A DNA stretch of 64,000 bases, from NCBI GenBank assembly GCA_965601455.1, contig OZ271831.1:372001-436000 (forward strand), in the 5' to 3' direction. This document shows, piece by piece, positions 35,738 to 44,689 of the stretch. The notes beneath the pieces were generated by a model. The model had not been told where the DNA came from, did not search any database, and worked only from the letters and a program-made list of their open reading frames with translations. The translations under genes and the position numbers were made by a program. Origin of the DNA: JANQEU01 sp965601455. Its GTDB lineage: Bacteria; Bacteroidota; Bacteroidia; Cytophagales; Cyclobacteriaceae. How positions within the stretch are numbered: the stretch's first letter is position 1; each line of letters opens with the position of its first letter.

Positions 35738-37389
35738 AGAAGCCTATCATTTTTATTCTGGATGATGATCCAGCAGTTCTACAATCAGTCACTCGTGACG
35801 TACGGGCTCAGTACCGAAAGGAGTTTCGGATTATCTCCACTCATTCCGCAAATGAGGCTCTGGATGCAATACGGGAGTTCAGGAAAAGAGGGGATGCAAT
35901 TGCACTCTTTCTCTCCGACCAGCGAATGCCAGAGATGCTTGGCGTGGAATTTCTAGAACAAGCAAGGGAGTTCTATCCGGATGCAAAAAGAATGCTATTA
36001 ACGGCATATTCTGATACAGAGGCAGCAATACGTGCCATAAACGAAGTCCAATTGGATTATTACTTACTCAAACCATGGGATCCTCCTGAGGAGAAATTGT
36101 ATCCAATCCTTCATGATCAGTTGGAAGTTTGGAAGATGGGCCATCGACCAGAGTTCGAAGGAATCCGAATTGTTGGGTATCAGTGGTCTCCTAAATCGCA
36201 CGAGATTAAGGATTTTCTTTCCGGCAACCTGGTTCCTTACCAGTGGTTGGATGTTGAAAGAACCGTAGAGGCGAATGAACTACTTAGTGTACATCAATTG
36301 GACGGTCAACAACTTCCTGTAGTCTTTTTTGAAGACGGTTCATACCTCCAAAATCCGGAAATCTTTGAGGTTGGATCCAAAGTTGGAATGTCAGTCCAGG
36401 CTCAAAAGAAAATGTATGATGTAGCCATCATTGGTGCTGGACCAGCAGGACTGGCTTCGGGTGTATATGGTGGTTCTGAGGGACTAAGTACAATTTTGAT
36501 AGAGAAACGTGCCCCGGGAGGACAGGCAGGTACCAGTTCTCGAATCGAAAACTATCTTGGTTTTCCAAATGGGCTAAGCGGGTCCGATCTTTCCAGAAGA
36601 GCAATAACCCAGGCTACTCGGTTTGGCACCGAATTACTCTCACCTCAAGAAGTAGTTGACATCCAATTAAAGGATAACTACAAGATTATCACACTTAAGG
36701 ATGGATCCGAAGTTCATACGAAAGCCATTATAATTACTACCGGCGTTGATTATCGAAAACACCCGGCTAAGGGAATCGATGATTTTACTGGTGCCGGAGT
36801 TTACTACGGTGCGGCTACCACCGAGGCTGGAGCTTGCCAAAACCAGGACGTCTATATTGTAGGAGGAGGTAATTCCGCCGGACAGGCTGCCATGTACCTG
36901 TCGAAGTATGCCAGAAATGTTTTCATTGTCATTAGAAGACCGGATCTCACATCAAGTATGTCTAGTTATTTGATTGACCAAATTGACGCTACGGAGAATA
37001 TTTCACTTCTTGGAAAGACAGAAATTACTGAGGTGTTGGGTAAGGAACGTCTTGAATGCATTAAGATCAAGAACGAAAAGAGTGAAGAAACCAAGGAAGC
37101 AGCAGCACTTTTCATATTCATCGGTGCTAAACCTAAGACTGAATGGTTGAAGCTTGATCTGATAAAAGATCAGAGAGGTTATCTTGAGACTGGTCCTTCG
37201 TTGACCAAATATCCTAGTTTCAAGAAGACCTGGAAATTGGATCGTGAGCCTTTTTTATTGGAAACATGTGTTCCGGGAATCTTTGCTGCAGGTGATGTAA
37301 GATCAGGCGCTATGAACAGGGTGGCGTCGGCGGTTGGAGAAGGATCGATGGCAATTAAGATGGTCCACGAGTATCTTGCAACCAACTAG
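35734..37389 (+). CDS. Receiver / glutaredoxin-like / thioredoxin-reductase-like fusion protein
   Basis: A 551-residue three-part protein. Residues 1-130 are a receiver domain with Asp10-12, phospho-acceptor Asp62, Thr90 and Lys113. Residues 144-220 look like a glutaredoxin/thioredoxin fold (IRIVGYQWSPKSHEIKDFL), with Ser-Pro-Lys-Ser where CxxC would be. Residues 228-551 are a TrxR-type FAD/NAD(P) flavoprotein: GAGPAG 234-239, GGGNSAG 377-383 and a FAAGDVR motif. The CxxC of thioredoxin reductase is replaced (GVYYGAATTEAG near 355-366). It cannot act as a normal disulfide reductase; NAD(P)H or FAD redox sensing under phosphorelay control is possible. Related fusions are annotated in databases. 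Confidence 0.92.
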   Translation: MKKPIIFILDDDPAVLQSVTRDVRAQYRKEFRIISTHSANEALDAIREFRKRGDAIALFLSDQRMPEMLGVEFLEQAREFYPDAKRMLLTAYSDTEAAIRAINEVQLDYYLLKPWDPPEEKLYPILHDQLEVWKMGHRPEFEGIRIVGYQWSPKSHEIKDFLSGNLVPYQWLDVERTVEANELLSVHQLDGQQLPVVFFEDGSYLQNPEIFEVGSKVGMSVQAQKKMYDVAIIGAGPAGLASGVYGGSEGLSTILIEKRAPGGQAGTSSRIENYLGFPNGLSGSDLSRRAITQATRFGTELLSPQEVVDIQLKDNYKIITLKDGSEVHTKAIIITTGVDYRKHPAKGIDDFTGAGVYYGAATTEAGACQNQDVYIVGGGNSAGQAAMYLSKYARNVFIVIRRPDLTSSMSSYLIDQIDATENISLLGKTEITEVLGKERLECIKIKNEKSEETKEAAALFIFIGAKPKTEWLKLDLIKDQRGYLETGPSLTKYPSFKKTWKLDREPFLLETCVPGIFAAGDVRSGAMNRVASAVGEGSMAIKMVHEYLATN

Positions 37390-37401
37390 CGTGATGGAAT
37401 T

Positions 37402-37668
37402 ATGAACTTCGGAAGTTGTGAACACCTGAGGGATTTCAGTAGAGTCGAACCCAAAGATTATGAATGCGAAGAATGCATTAAATCAGGAGATCAATGGGTG
37501 CATCTAAGGACCTGCCAGACATGCGGCCAGACTCTTTGCTGCGACTCATCTCCAAATAAACACATGACGAAGCATCACCACGATTCAGCGCACCCAGTAG
37601 TTATTTCGGCGGAGAAAGGAGAAAGATGGGCCTATTGCTACGTGGATGATGCCATAATTGAATATTAA
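37402..37668 (+). CDS. UBP-type zinc-finger protein
   Basis: An 88-residue protein that is almost entirely one UBP zinc finger. The ligand pattern is Cys6-x-His8, Cys22-x2-Cys25, Cys38-x2-Cys41, Cys46, His54, His58 and His64, matching the ubiquitin-carboxyl-terminal-hydrolase type finger that binds free C-terminal Gly-Gly of ubiquitin in eukaryotes. Bacterial versions exist but their ligands are unknown. It starts 12 bases after the TrxR-like fusion and is in the same operon. It may bind a C-terminal peptide or the kinase/receiver pair, which is speculative. Confidence 0.88.
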   Translation: MNFGSCEHLRDFSRVEPKDYECEECIKSGDQWVHLRTCQTCGQTLCCDSSPNKHMTKHHHDSAHPVVISAEKGERWAYCYVDDAIIEY

Positions 37669-37681
37669 AACTCATCGCTTT

Positions 37682-38080
37682 ATGAATACTGTTAAATGGA
37701 TTTTGCAAGTCATTATCGCGCTGGCTTTTCTTACCGGCGCTTCTTATAGACTATTCACACCTTACGAGGAGCTGATGGTTACGGAAGGAACTTATTGGGT
37801 AGAGGATCTATCTTCAACTCAAGTAAAAGTGATTTCTATACTCGAGATTCTTGGTGCGATTGGAGTGATACTTCCAATGTTTGTCTCTAGGTTTAAATAC
37901 TTTGTGCCACTTGCTGCTATAGGCTTGGCCCTTACAATGATTGGAGCCTCAACACTTCACCTAATGCGTGGAGAACCAGTTATCGTGAATGTTGTGATTT
38001 TCCTGATTTGCGGTGCAATAGCTTATTTCCGATGGGATTTAATGAAAATGCCAGGAAGTAAATCAGAGCATCTTACTTGA
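37682..38080 (+). CDS. DoxX-like membrane protein
   Basis: Start at ATG 37682 (MNTVKWILQVIIALAFLTG); the upstream TTG overlaps the zinc-finger gene and is less likely. The product has 132 residues and four membrane helices in the DoxX-like layout: helix 1 with GASYRLFTP, helix 2 after VKVISILEILGAIGVILP, helix 3 with IGLALTMIGASTLHLMRGE and helix 4. DoxX-like proteins are quinone-interacting or of unknown redox role. It closes the kinase/TrxR/zinc-finger operon and converges on a second small DoxX-type gene 13 bases away. Confidence 0.82.
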   Translation: MNTVKWILQVIIALAFLTGASYRLFTPYEELMVTEGTYWVEDLSSTQVKVISILEILGAIGVILPMFVSRFKYFVPLAAIGLALTMIGASTLHLMRGEPVIVNVVIFLICGAIAYFRWDLMKMPGSKSEHLT

Positions 38081-38093
38081 TTGAGTAGAAGAC

Positions 38094-38537
38094 CTAGCTT
38101 CCAGCATGAACTGACGCCTTCTGTGATTCTGAGGTAGCCGTTTTATACAGTATAATTAATGCGGCAATGATGATGATGTTCTTGAAAATGTATTGCCCGA
38201 CAAGTGTAAATGCGAAAGGGATCGTAAAGGAAAGGTCTGGAAATATAATGTAAGGAGTAAAAGTGCAAATCATATGAACCATTGTGATAATCACTACTTT
38301 CTTACGCGCAACATTCAGAATAAGAAGTAGTCCAACCACGACTTCCCACGTTGCCAGCATCAACAGACAAAGACCCTCCGGAATCAATCCAAGGGTTAAA
38401 GCGCAAACAGTTTTTCCGGCTAATTCCTCGGCTGGGCTTATACCAGGAAAAAACTTAAGAGCACCGAACCACAGATACACAAGTCCAATAGTAACAGCAA
38501 GAATATGATTGTCCTTTATCCTTCGAAAAACTGACAT
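38094..38537 (-). CDS. DoxX/DUF417-type small membrane protein
   Basis: A 147-residue protein with four hydrophobic helices. The start VTIGLVYLWFGALKFFPGISPAEELAG and the LATWEVVVGLLLILN segment are typical of DoxX/YkgB-like proteins. The C-terminus is short and polar. It lies convergent to another DoxX-like gene and is not obviously part of an operon. Function is not known; the superfamily includes subunits linked to quinone and thiosulfate oxidation. Confidence 0.75.
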   Translation of the reverse strand: MSVFRRIKDNHILAVTIGLVYLWFGALKFFPGISPAEELAGKTVCALTLGLIPEGLCLLMLATWEVVVGLLLILNVARKKVVIITMVHMICTFTPYIIFPDLSFTIPFAFTLVGQYIFKNIIIIAALIILYKTATSESQKASVHAGS

Positions 38538-38617
38538 GGAAGCATGATTTGATTAGAATCGCCAATGTTTGTCAAAACTTTTGACTTGATAACTGATTAA
38601 AGTCAGTTGAGAGTTAA

Positions 38618-40258
38618 TTATTCGAAAATCAGGAATTCTTTCTGCTCAAACCAGTCTTTGTAAAATGGCTGGTGGATCTTTTCAATTTGATTTCGCTTTA
38701 CTTTCAATGTTGGTGTGGTCAGACCATTGTCGACATTCCAATCTTCTTTCATCACCACAACCTTCTCAATAACTTCGTGCTTTTCTGCATTTCGATTAAC
38801 ATCTTTTGTTGTAGCTCTCACGCTTTCTTCCAATTCTTCCCGTGATTTCAGTCGGCCCAGTTCCGAAAGTGTGACCAGGGCGATGGGTTGAGGTATACCG
38901 GTCCCAACAATGCAAATCTGCTCGATATCAGTATTCTTGGACATGAGCATTTCAAATGGAGCGGGTGAGATATACTTGCCTTTATCTGTCTTGAACTGAT
39001 CCTTTATTCTTCCAGTAATGGTCAGGTAGCCTTCGTGATCGTACTCACCCACATCTCCAGTTTTGAAATATCCATCATGATCAAAGACTTCTGAGGTTAG
39101 TTCTGGGTTTTTATAATATCCGAGCATAAGGCAGTTGTTCTTGATACAGATTTCACCATCAGGACTTAGCCTGACAGAAGCAGGTGATAATGCCTGACCA
39201 ACCGTACCTACTTTATTTGCATCATGTCGGTTGCAATGTGAAATACAACCGTCTTCGGTCATGCCATAAATTTGGAGAATAGTGATTCCAATAGTTTCAT
39301 ACCAATCGATTAGTGAGGGAGGAATGGGGGCAGCTCCTGAGACCACCATTTTCGCCTCTTTCAGTCCTAATTTCTCCTGCAGTTTCGACTTGATTATATT
39401 CTTAACAATGGGAATTCTCAGCAATACACTGAGTTTCTTTTGTGGGAGTTTTTCCAGGATTTTCTCCTGGAATTTGGCAAATATCCTTGGCACAGCAAAG
39501 AAAGTGTCAGGCTGAGTCCTTTCAAGATCACGGGCAAAAGTATCAAGTGATTCGGGAAAGGTGACCGTTGCCCCATAAACGAAGCTTGCATTTTCCAGAA
39601 TCCTCTCCGCAACATGAGCAATAGGCAAGTACGAGAATACCCGGCAGTTATCCGGAAGATCACCAATTTCAGTGAGATCAGTTACACTGGTCATAAAATT
39701 TCCTATAGTGTGCATCACACCTTTGGGATTTCCCGTGGTACCCGATGTATAGATGATCGTGTAGAGATCCTCGGGTCTTGGAAAGTGTAGCTCTTCCAAA
39801 ATCGATTCCTTTTCCAATAACTCTTCCCATGATTGTTCCCCTGTTGATCCATAAAGTCCAACTTCAATAATTGGAATGGAGGGAATGCCGGGTTTCTGTT
39901 TACTAAAATCATCAAGCTTTCCTACAATTATTGCTTTGGTCTCTGAGTGTTCTAGAATCTGACCAATTGCAGAGGCATTCAAGGTTGGGTAAATCGGAAT
40001 AGAAACATGACCAGCCATCATAATTGCCAAATCAGCCATGTGCCAATGTGCGCAGTTTTTGGAAATGAGGGCAATGTGGGATCCCACCGGGAGATTGAGT
40101 CCTTTTAAGTAATTGGCTATTTTTCTTGCTTCCTCGCCTACTTTGGAAAATGAATAATCTCGGAAGCTACCGTCAATTGGTTGTCTTAAAAAAACACTAC
40201 CTGGTAGCGTTTTTTCCCAATAAAGAAAAGCTTCTAATCCGGAGTCAAACCTGCTCAT
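38618..40258 (-). CDS. Long-chain acyl-CoA synthetase (AMP-forming)
   Basis: A 546-residue member of the ANL superfamily. The ATP/AMP motif YTIIYTSGTTGNPKGVMHT is at about 167-185, followed by YGMTEDG (adenine binding), YFKTGDVGEYDHEGYL (hinge region) and GRIKDQFKTDKGKYISP (the Lys-rich A8 motif). This subgroup of about 550-600 residues activates long-chain fatty acids to acyl-CoA. The C-terminal catalytic Lys is likely in LKVKRNQIEK. It is a single gene, with an aldo-keto reductase/Rid gene upstream on the same strand 61 bases away. Confidence 0.92.
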   Translation of the reverse strand: MSRFDSGLEAFLYWEKTLPGSVFLRQPIDGSFRDYSFSKVGEEARKIANYLKGLNLPVGSHIALISKNCAHWHMADLAIMMAGHVSIPIYPTLNASAIGQILEHSETKAIIVGKLDDFSKQKPGIPSIPIIEVGLYGSTGEQSWEELLEKESILEELHFPRPEDLYTIIYTSGTTGNPKGVMHTIGNFMTSVTDLTEIGDLPDNCRVFSYLPIAHVAERILENASFVYGATVTFPESLDTFARDLERTQPDTFFAVPRIFAKFQEKILEKLPQKKLSVLLRIPIVKNIIKSKLQEKLGLKEAKMVVSGAAPIPPSLIDWYETIGITILQIYGMTEDGCISHCNRHDANKVGTVGQALSPASVRLSPDGEICIKNNCLMLGYYKNPELTSEVFDHDGYFKTGDVGEYDHEGYLTITGRIKDQFKTDKGKYISPAPFEMLMSKNTDIEQICIVGTGIPQPIALVTLSELGRLKSREELEESVRATTKDVNRNAEKHEVIEKVVVMKEDWNVDNGLTTPTLKVKRNQIEKIHQPFYKDWFEQKEFLIFE

Positions 40259-40319
40259 ACGTAATGGGGTTAGGTTGAATAATCTCAGAAGATAGGAATA
40301 GGTTGGTTATAATAAAAAT

Positions 40320-41774
40320 CTACCCGTCGGATAACACTGCCTCAGCCTCGATTTCAACCAGATACTCATCTCCAATTAAGTGAGCTTCTACCATGGTATT
40401 GGCCGGCTGGATATTACCGAATCGTTCGCCATGTGCTTGTGAAACGGGTTCCCAGTTATTCACGTCGCTGATAAATATTCGTGTGCGAACTACGTCTGCC
40501 AGTTTACCTCCCAGAGACTGGATTGCACCTTCAATTTTGTCAATCACAAAATGGGCTTGTGCTTTTGGATCATTACCACCTATCGCTCGACTCTCATGGG
40601 TAGCAGTAGTTCCGGATACCAAAATACGATTACCTAAACGAGTTGCTCGACTGTAACCTGCAATATCTTCCCAAACGGTGCCCGTAAGGACTTTCTGTCG
40701 GTTTTTCGAGATGGTTATTGGTACGTAAGGACGAGGTATTGATTCGAGATGATGACTAAGATCTCCGGACGCAGTAAGAAAGGGTGGTTTCCGATATTCA
40801 TCGCCACATCCTCCAGGAATAACCTGCATGGATTTCAGTTGCTTGTTTATTTCACTAGTATCGGATTTGTCTAATTCGAAATCGAAGATTCTTGAATTAT
40901 CCTTAACATGCTCACTTTGTCCTAAACGTGCTCCAACAATAATGCCCCCAACTTCCGGCTGTTGCAAGACATACCGACCTGCAACATTTGCAATTGACAC
41001 ATGGTGTTTCAAGGCAATAGCATTTAGGCATGTTAGAAGCTCCTGATATTTTGGCCAGCCACCTGCAGCCTCGATGAACCTTCGATACTTCATTTGAGAC
41101 CAGGTGTCAAGTTGTTCGGTGGAGTGGTCCTTTTTATTTAGCCATCTTTCAGAAAGAAATCCACCGGCGATCGTTCCAAAGGCCAGGATCTTTACGCCAT
41201 ATTCTTTACTCACTGTTGTCATTTCACCCGCAGCCCTGGTATCGAGTAATGAATAGCTGATCTGGTTGGATACCAGCTTAATGCCACTGGAACAAGCAAT
41301 CCGTAGATGTGCGGCATCGAAGTTGGTCACTCCTAATTCTTTAATCAACCCTTCCGATTGCAACTCTTGAAGCCAAAAAAGTGTATTTAACCAAATTGGA
41401 TCGGCATAATTCCAGGCGTGGTACTGTAGTAGATCAATGGTTTCCGTCTGTAAACGCTCTCTTGCCTTATCTACTGCCTCACGAACTTCTGTCTTCGTTA
41501 CTTTCCCGGGTTTAGGAACCCATTTTGTCAAGTATTGAGCTTTTTCTCCAAGTGCATTATTCGTCTTAAAAACACCTGATATTATCTCCGCGGAGCCATA
41601 ATGATCTGCCATATCGAAAGTGGTGAATCCTGATTCCACATAGGTAGCCATGTGACTGGAAGTCTTAACCGGATCAAGCTGGTCACCATCCCGTTCCATA
41701 TCCGCTATTTGCCAGAGACCGGTGAGTACTCTGGAAATCTTTAGTGTTGGAGAAAGTTGACAGTATTTTTCCAT
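40320..41774 (-). CDS. Aldo/keto reductase fused to a RidA-family domain
   Basis: A 484-residue two-domain protein. Residues 1-325 are an aldo/keto reductase with the full tetrad Asp54, Tyr59 (TFDMADHYG), Lys84 (LTKWV) and His119 (LLQYHAWNY). Residues 350-484 are a Rid/YjgF trimeric fold (NRILVSGTTATHE; ADVVRTRIFISDVNNW). The catalytic Arg105 of RidA is replaced: the expected P-A-R-S reads QPANTM with Asn459. It is therefore probably not an imine deaminase of the classical type. It follows an APC permease by 3 bases, so the operon may import and reduce an amine-derived carbonyl compound (inference). Confidence 0.88.
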   Translation of the reverse strand: MEKYCQLSPTLKISRVLTGLWQIADMERDGDQLDPVKTSSHMATYVESGFTTFDMADHYGSAEIISGVFKTNNALGEKAQYLTKWVPKPGKVTKTEVREAVDKARERLQTETIDLLQYHAWNYADPIWLNTLFWLQELQSEGLIKELGVTNFDAAHLRIACSSGIKLVSNQISYSLLDTRAAGEMTTVSKEYGVKILAFGTIAGGFLSERWLNKKDHSTEQLDTWSQMKYRRFIEAAGGWPKYQELLTCLNAIALKHHVSIANVAGRYVLQQPEVGGIIVGARLGQSEHVKDNSRIFDFELDKSDTSEINKQLKSMQVIPGGCGDEYRKPPFLTASGDLSHHLESIPRPYVPITISKNRQKVLTGTVWEDIAGYSRATRLGNRILVSGTTATHESRAIGGNDPKAQAHFVIDKIEGAIQSLGGKLADVVRTRIFISDVNNWEPVSQAHGERFGNIQPANTMVEAHLIGDEYLVEIEAEAVLSDG

Positions 41775-41777
41775 GCT

Positions 41778-43268
41778 TTATTGCTCGGGAAGTTGTTTAA
41801 AAAGATTTTTTGTGTCCACACCTATCTTTTTTCGACGATTCAATTGATAAAAGAAGATGCAGGATCCCAAACCCATTACCACCATCCATGTCCACGTTGA
41901 ATGAAAGTACCAGGCATCGACTTCACCGGAAAGATCTTTCCACGTGTGCACACCTAAAAAGACTAGCAAAAACAACACACCAAACATGCCAATTATCCGT
42001 CTGTTATTGCGGGTTTTAATAACCTGCATTTGATCCGCCAGTGTTGGGTTTCTGAAATCGATGGTAATAAGGGTAAGGCACATCAATAAAAAATTCACCA
42101 TCATTGAAGTGACCATGATATCAATTCCAAGAAAGAAGTCACCGGCAAAATGACTTCCAAAAACACCAACACTTGCCATGATTCCACTGAGAAGAAGTGC
42201 ATTAACAGGAGTTTGATATTTCGGGCTCACTTTGGAGACGCCCTTTGGGAAAATTCCATCTTCTGACCAGGCGAATACTAATCGTGAAACAGAAAGGAGC
42301 ATGGCAGGAAGATCATTGATTAGGGCAATAGCAGCACCGACCAGAATAGCAACGGCTAAGCTGGCAGGAAGAACGTAACTGAGTAGGCCAGGTGCCGATA
42401 TATCTTTTTCGAGTGCCTCCTGAGCGACGAATTGCCAGGGAATGGTGTTGTATACGGCTGCTGTGAAAAGAAAGTAAAAACCACCTACAGTGAGGATTGC
42501 TAGTCCGATTGCCCTAGGCAAAGCTTTTGAGGGCTCTTTGGCTTCACCTCCGGCCTGCGCGATGGCGTCAAATCCAATGAAACTAGAAAATAATATAGCT
42601 GCTGCGGATAAAAAGGTTTTCAGATTAAAGGAAGCATTTAATTGCTCAGGAATGGTCAACCCTTTTTCTTTAACAGCCTCTATGTAAACACCCTGATCGA
42701 TTGTGAATCCAGCCACTATGACAATTGCGCCAAGGGCAAACATGATAATCATTAATGGGATAACCGTTCGTTCATAGAATTTAGCTCCCCGGATATTAAT
42801 ATAGATAAATATCCAGATAAGGCAGAGTGCCAATCCAACCCTTACGATAGGAATCTCAAGAGAAGTTGCGATGGAACCCCAACCGAGTCCAATTGCAACG
42901 TCACGAAGGAAAGGGACGATGATATAAGCAATGACACCAATAACGATTGAAAGCCCGAACCACTGAGAAAAACTTGCGATGAATCCGAGATAAGGGTTAA
43001 GACCCCTACTGGCATAAATGTAGCTACCACCGGCGCGTGGCATCGCAGAAGCTAAGGAACTGTAAGCAATAGCAGCAAAAATTGCGGGAACGGCGGCGAA
43101 TAGAAATGCAGGTAACACGTAAGGCCCAATTCCCGGAACGTTTCGCTGGATCATAAAGGGGACCACATTGATAGACGCACCCAGCATGGAGCAAATCCCG
43201 GTTGCCGTTAAAGCCAGTAATCCGATTTTACGAACCAGGTGTTTAGCATGCTCTTCTTGTCTACTCAT
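41778..43268 (-). CDS. APC-superfamily amino acid/amine permease
   Basis: A 496-residue permease with twelve or more hydrophobic helices. The APC signature opens IGLLALTATGICSMLGASINVVPF and includes a Gly-rich segment SSLASAMPRAGGSYIYASRGLNP. A GFDAIAQAGGEAKEPSKALPRAIG motif lies near the middle (about 232-255). It is the first gene of the operon with the AKR/Rid fusion. Likely substrate is an amino acid or polyamine; specificity cannot be read. Confidence 0.88.
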   Translation of the reverse strand: MSRQEEHAKHLVRKIGLLALTATGICSMLGASINVVPFMIQRNVPGIGPYVLPAFLFAAVPAIFAAIAYSSLASAMPRAGGSYIYASRGLNPYLGFIASFSQWFGLSIVIGVIAYIIVPFLRDVAIGLGWGSIATSLEIPIVRVGLALCLIWIFIYINIRGAKFYERTVIPLMIIMFALGAIVIVAGFTIDQGVYIEAVKEKGLTIPEQLNASFNLKTFLSAAAILFSSFIGFDAIAQAGGEAKEPSKALPRAIGLAILTVGGFYFLFTAAVYNTIPWQFVAQEALEKDISAPGLLSYVLPASLAVAILVGAAIALINDLPAMLLSVSRLVFAWSEDGIFPKGVSKVSPKYQTPVNALLLSGIMASVGVFGSHFAGDFFLGIDIMVTSMMVNFLLMCLTLITIDFRNPTLADQMQVIKTRNNRRIIGMFGVLFLLVFLGVHTWKDLSGEVDAWYFHSTWTWMVVMGLGSCIFFYQLNRRKKIGVDTKNLFKQLPEQ

Positions 43269-43413
43269 AATTTAGATCTTAGTCCAAATAAATGGCTTGA
43301 TCATTAAATCGACATTTATAAAGTTGTTGGTCATCTTTGTGGAGATAGCGAACAAAAAATCGAGTTTATCGCTTTCCAAATTGATAACCAAATTCAATAG
43401 TAAATAAAGGCAT

Positions 43414-44688
43414 ATGATTCTAAGATTGGTTTCCTTTCTGGTATTGTCATCCATACTTCAGCTTACTGTCGAAGCTCAATTGCCACAACAGTTTAGCAGT
43501 TTCAAATTTGATGGTCCATCGGCTGATGAAATAAGTCCTATTCCAGATTCTCCTGATCGGGATAAAATAATTCAACTTCAACAAAATGCGGAAGATTTAA
43601 AAGTCGATTATTGGAGTTCTCCATATCCTTCGTACCGATGGCACCAAATTATGATGGAGGTCAGTCGAACGTACAAAGGTCACAAGAATGGTGGGAGGGT
43701 TGCGATTTTACACCTGGCTATTTATGATGCCATGGTAGCTACTGATAAGTTCACATCGCAAGACATGGCTCCCTTTCAAGAATTTGAGCGGGTTGATTTA
43801 ATAGGGAGATCAACCGCTTATCAGTCTGGTGTCTGCCAGTGGAGTGTCGCTGCAGGAGCAGCACATCAGGTTATTTCATTTTACTTTCCTAATAGGCAGG
43901 ATGATTTGGATAAGCTTTTATCGGAGTTTCAAGAGGCAAGATTAGCGACGGGTTTGCAGTATTCGTTTGAGATCCAGAGAGGAATTGAGATTGGAAGGTC
44001 GGTAGCTAACGAATACATTAACTACGCAAAGTCCGACCGCACCGATCAGGTATGGACTGGAACCATACCTGAAATTGATACACTTTGGACTGGTAATCCG
44101 GGCAAGTGGGATCCAATGAAACGACAATGGAAGCCGCTTACATTAGAATCTGCTGATCAGTTCAGGCCTTCTCCACCACCCACGGATTGGACTGCCGACA
44201 TGGAAGAACTAAGAGCCTTCAATCGGGATAACGAAACTAGCGAAATTGCCTGGAAATGGAAGAGTGCTCCAGTCTGGGATGATATGGTGGAAAGGAAGAT
44301 TTTGGAATACCAGCTACGCCCTATGGAAGCGTCTTTTGCAAACGCTGTTTTTCATGCTGCCAGGTTTGATGGCATCATCGCCGCCTGGGACGGTAAGTAT
44401 CATTATATGGGAATTCGTCCCTTCCAATACGATCCTGATTTTAAGCCAATTCTGGTTGAAACTCCGAATTTCCCGGGATATCCCGCGGGACACACCACTG
44501 TGGCCGGATCACTTTCTACAGTACTGAGTTACTTATTTCCTGCTGATTCTTCTTTATTCAGAGAGATGGCCGTCGAGTGTTCGGAATCTCGTTTTGAAGG
44601 GGGTGTACACTTCCGTACTGACAATGAGGTCGGTTTAGAAGTAGGTGCTGAAGTAGGTAGCTGGCTTTGGCAAGCTTTTACGAGGTAA
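43414..44688 (+). CDS. Vanadium-haloperoxidase/PAP2-superfamily protein
   Basis: A 424-residue protein with a signal peptide (LVSFLVLSSILQLTVEAQ). Residues 90-420 are helical, with the vanadate/phosphate pocket motifs FPGYPAGHTTVAGS and SRFEGGVHFRTDNEVGLEVG near the C-terminus. These supply the conserved His residues and Arg. The Ser of the usual PSGH motif is Ala here (YPAGH). Haloperoxidase, acid phosphatase or another phosphate-handling role is possible. It is a single gene, with its stop 1 base from a convergent M24 peptidase stop. Confidence 0.85.
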   Translation: MILRLVSFLVLSSILQLTVEAQLPQQFSSFKFDGPSADEISPIPDSPDRDKIIQLQQNAEDLKVDYWSSPYPSYRWHQIMMEVSRTYKGHKNGGRVAILHLAIYDAMVATDKFTSQDMAPFQEFERVDLIGRSTAYQSGVCQWSVAAGAAHQVISFYFPNRQDDLDKLLSEFQEARLATGLQYSFEIQRGIEIGRSVANEYINYAKSDRTDQVWTGTIPEIDTLWTGNPGKWDPMKRQWKPLTLESADQFRPSPPPTDWTADMEELRAFNRDNETSEIAWKWKSAPVWDDMVERKILEYQLRPMEASFANAVFHAARFDGIIAAWDGKYHYMGIRPFQYDPDFKPILVETPNFPGYPAGHTTVAGSLSTVLSYLFPADSSLFREMAVECSESRFEGGVHFRTDNEVGLEVGAEVGSWLWQAFTR

Positions 44689-44689
44689 C

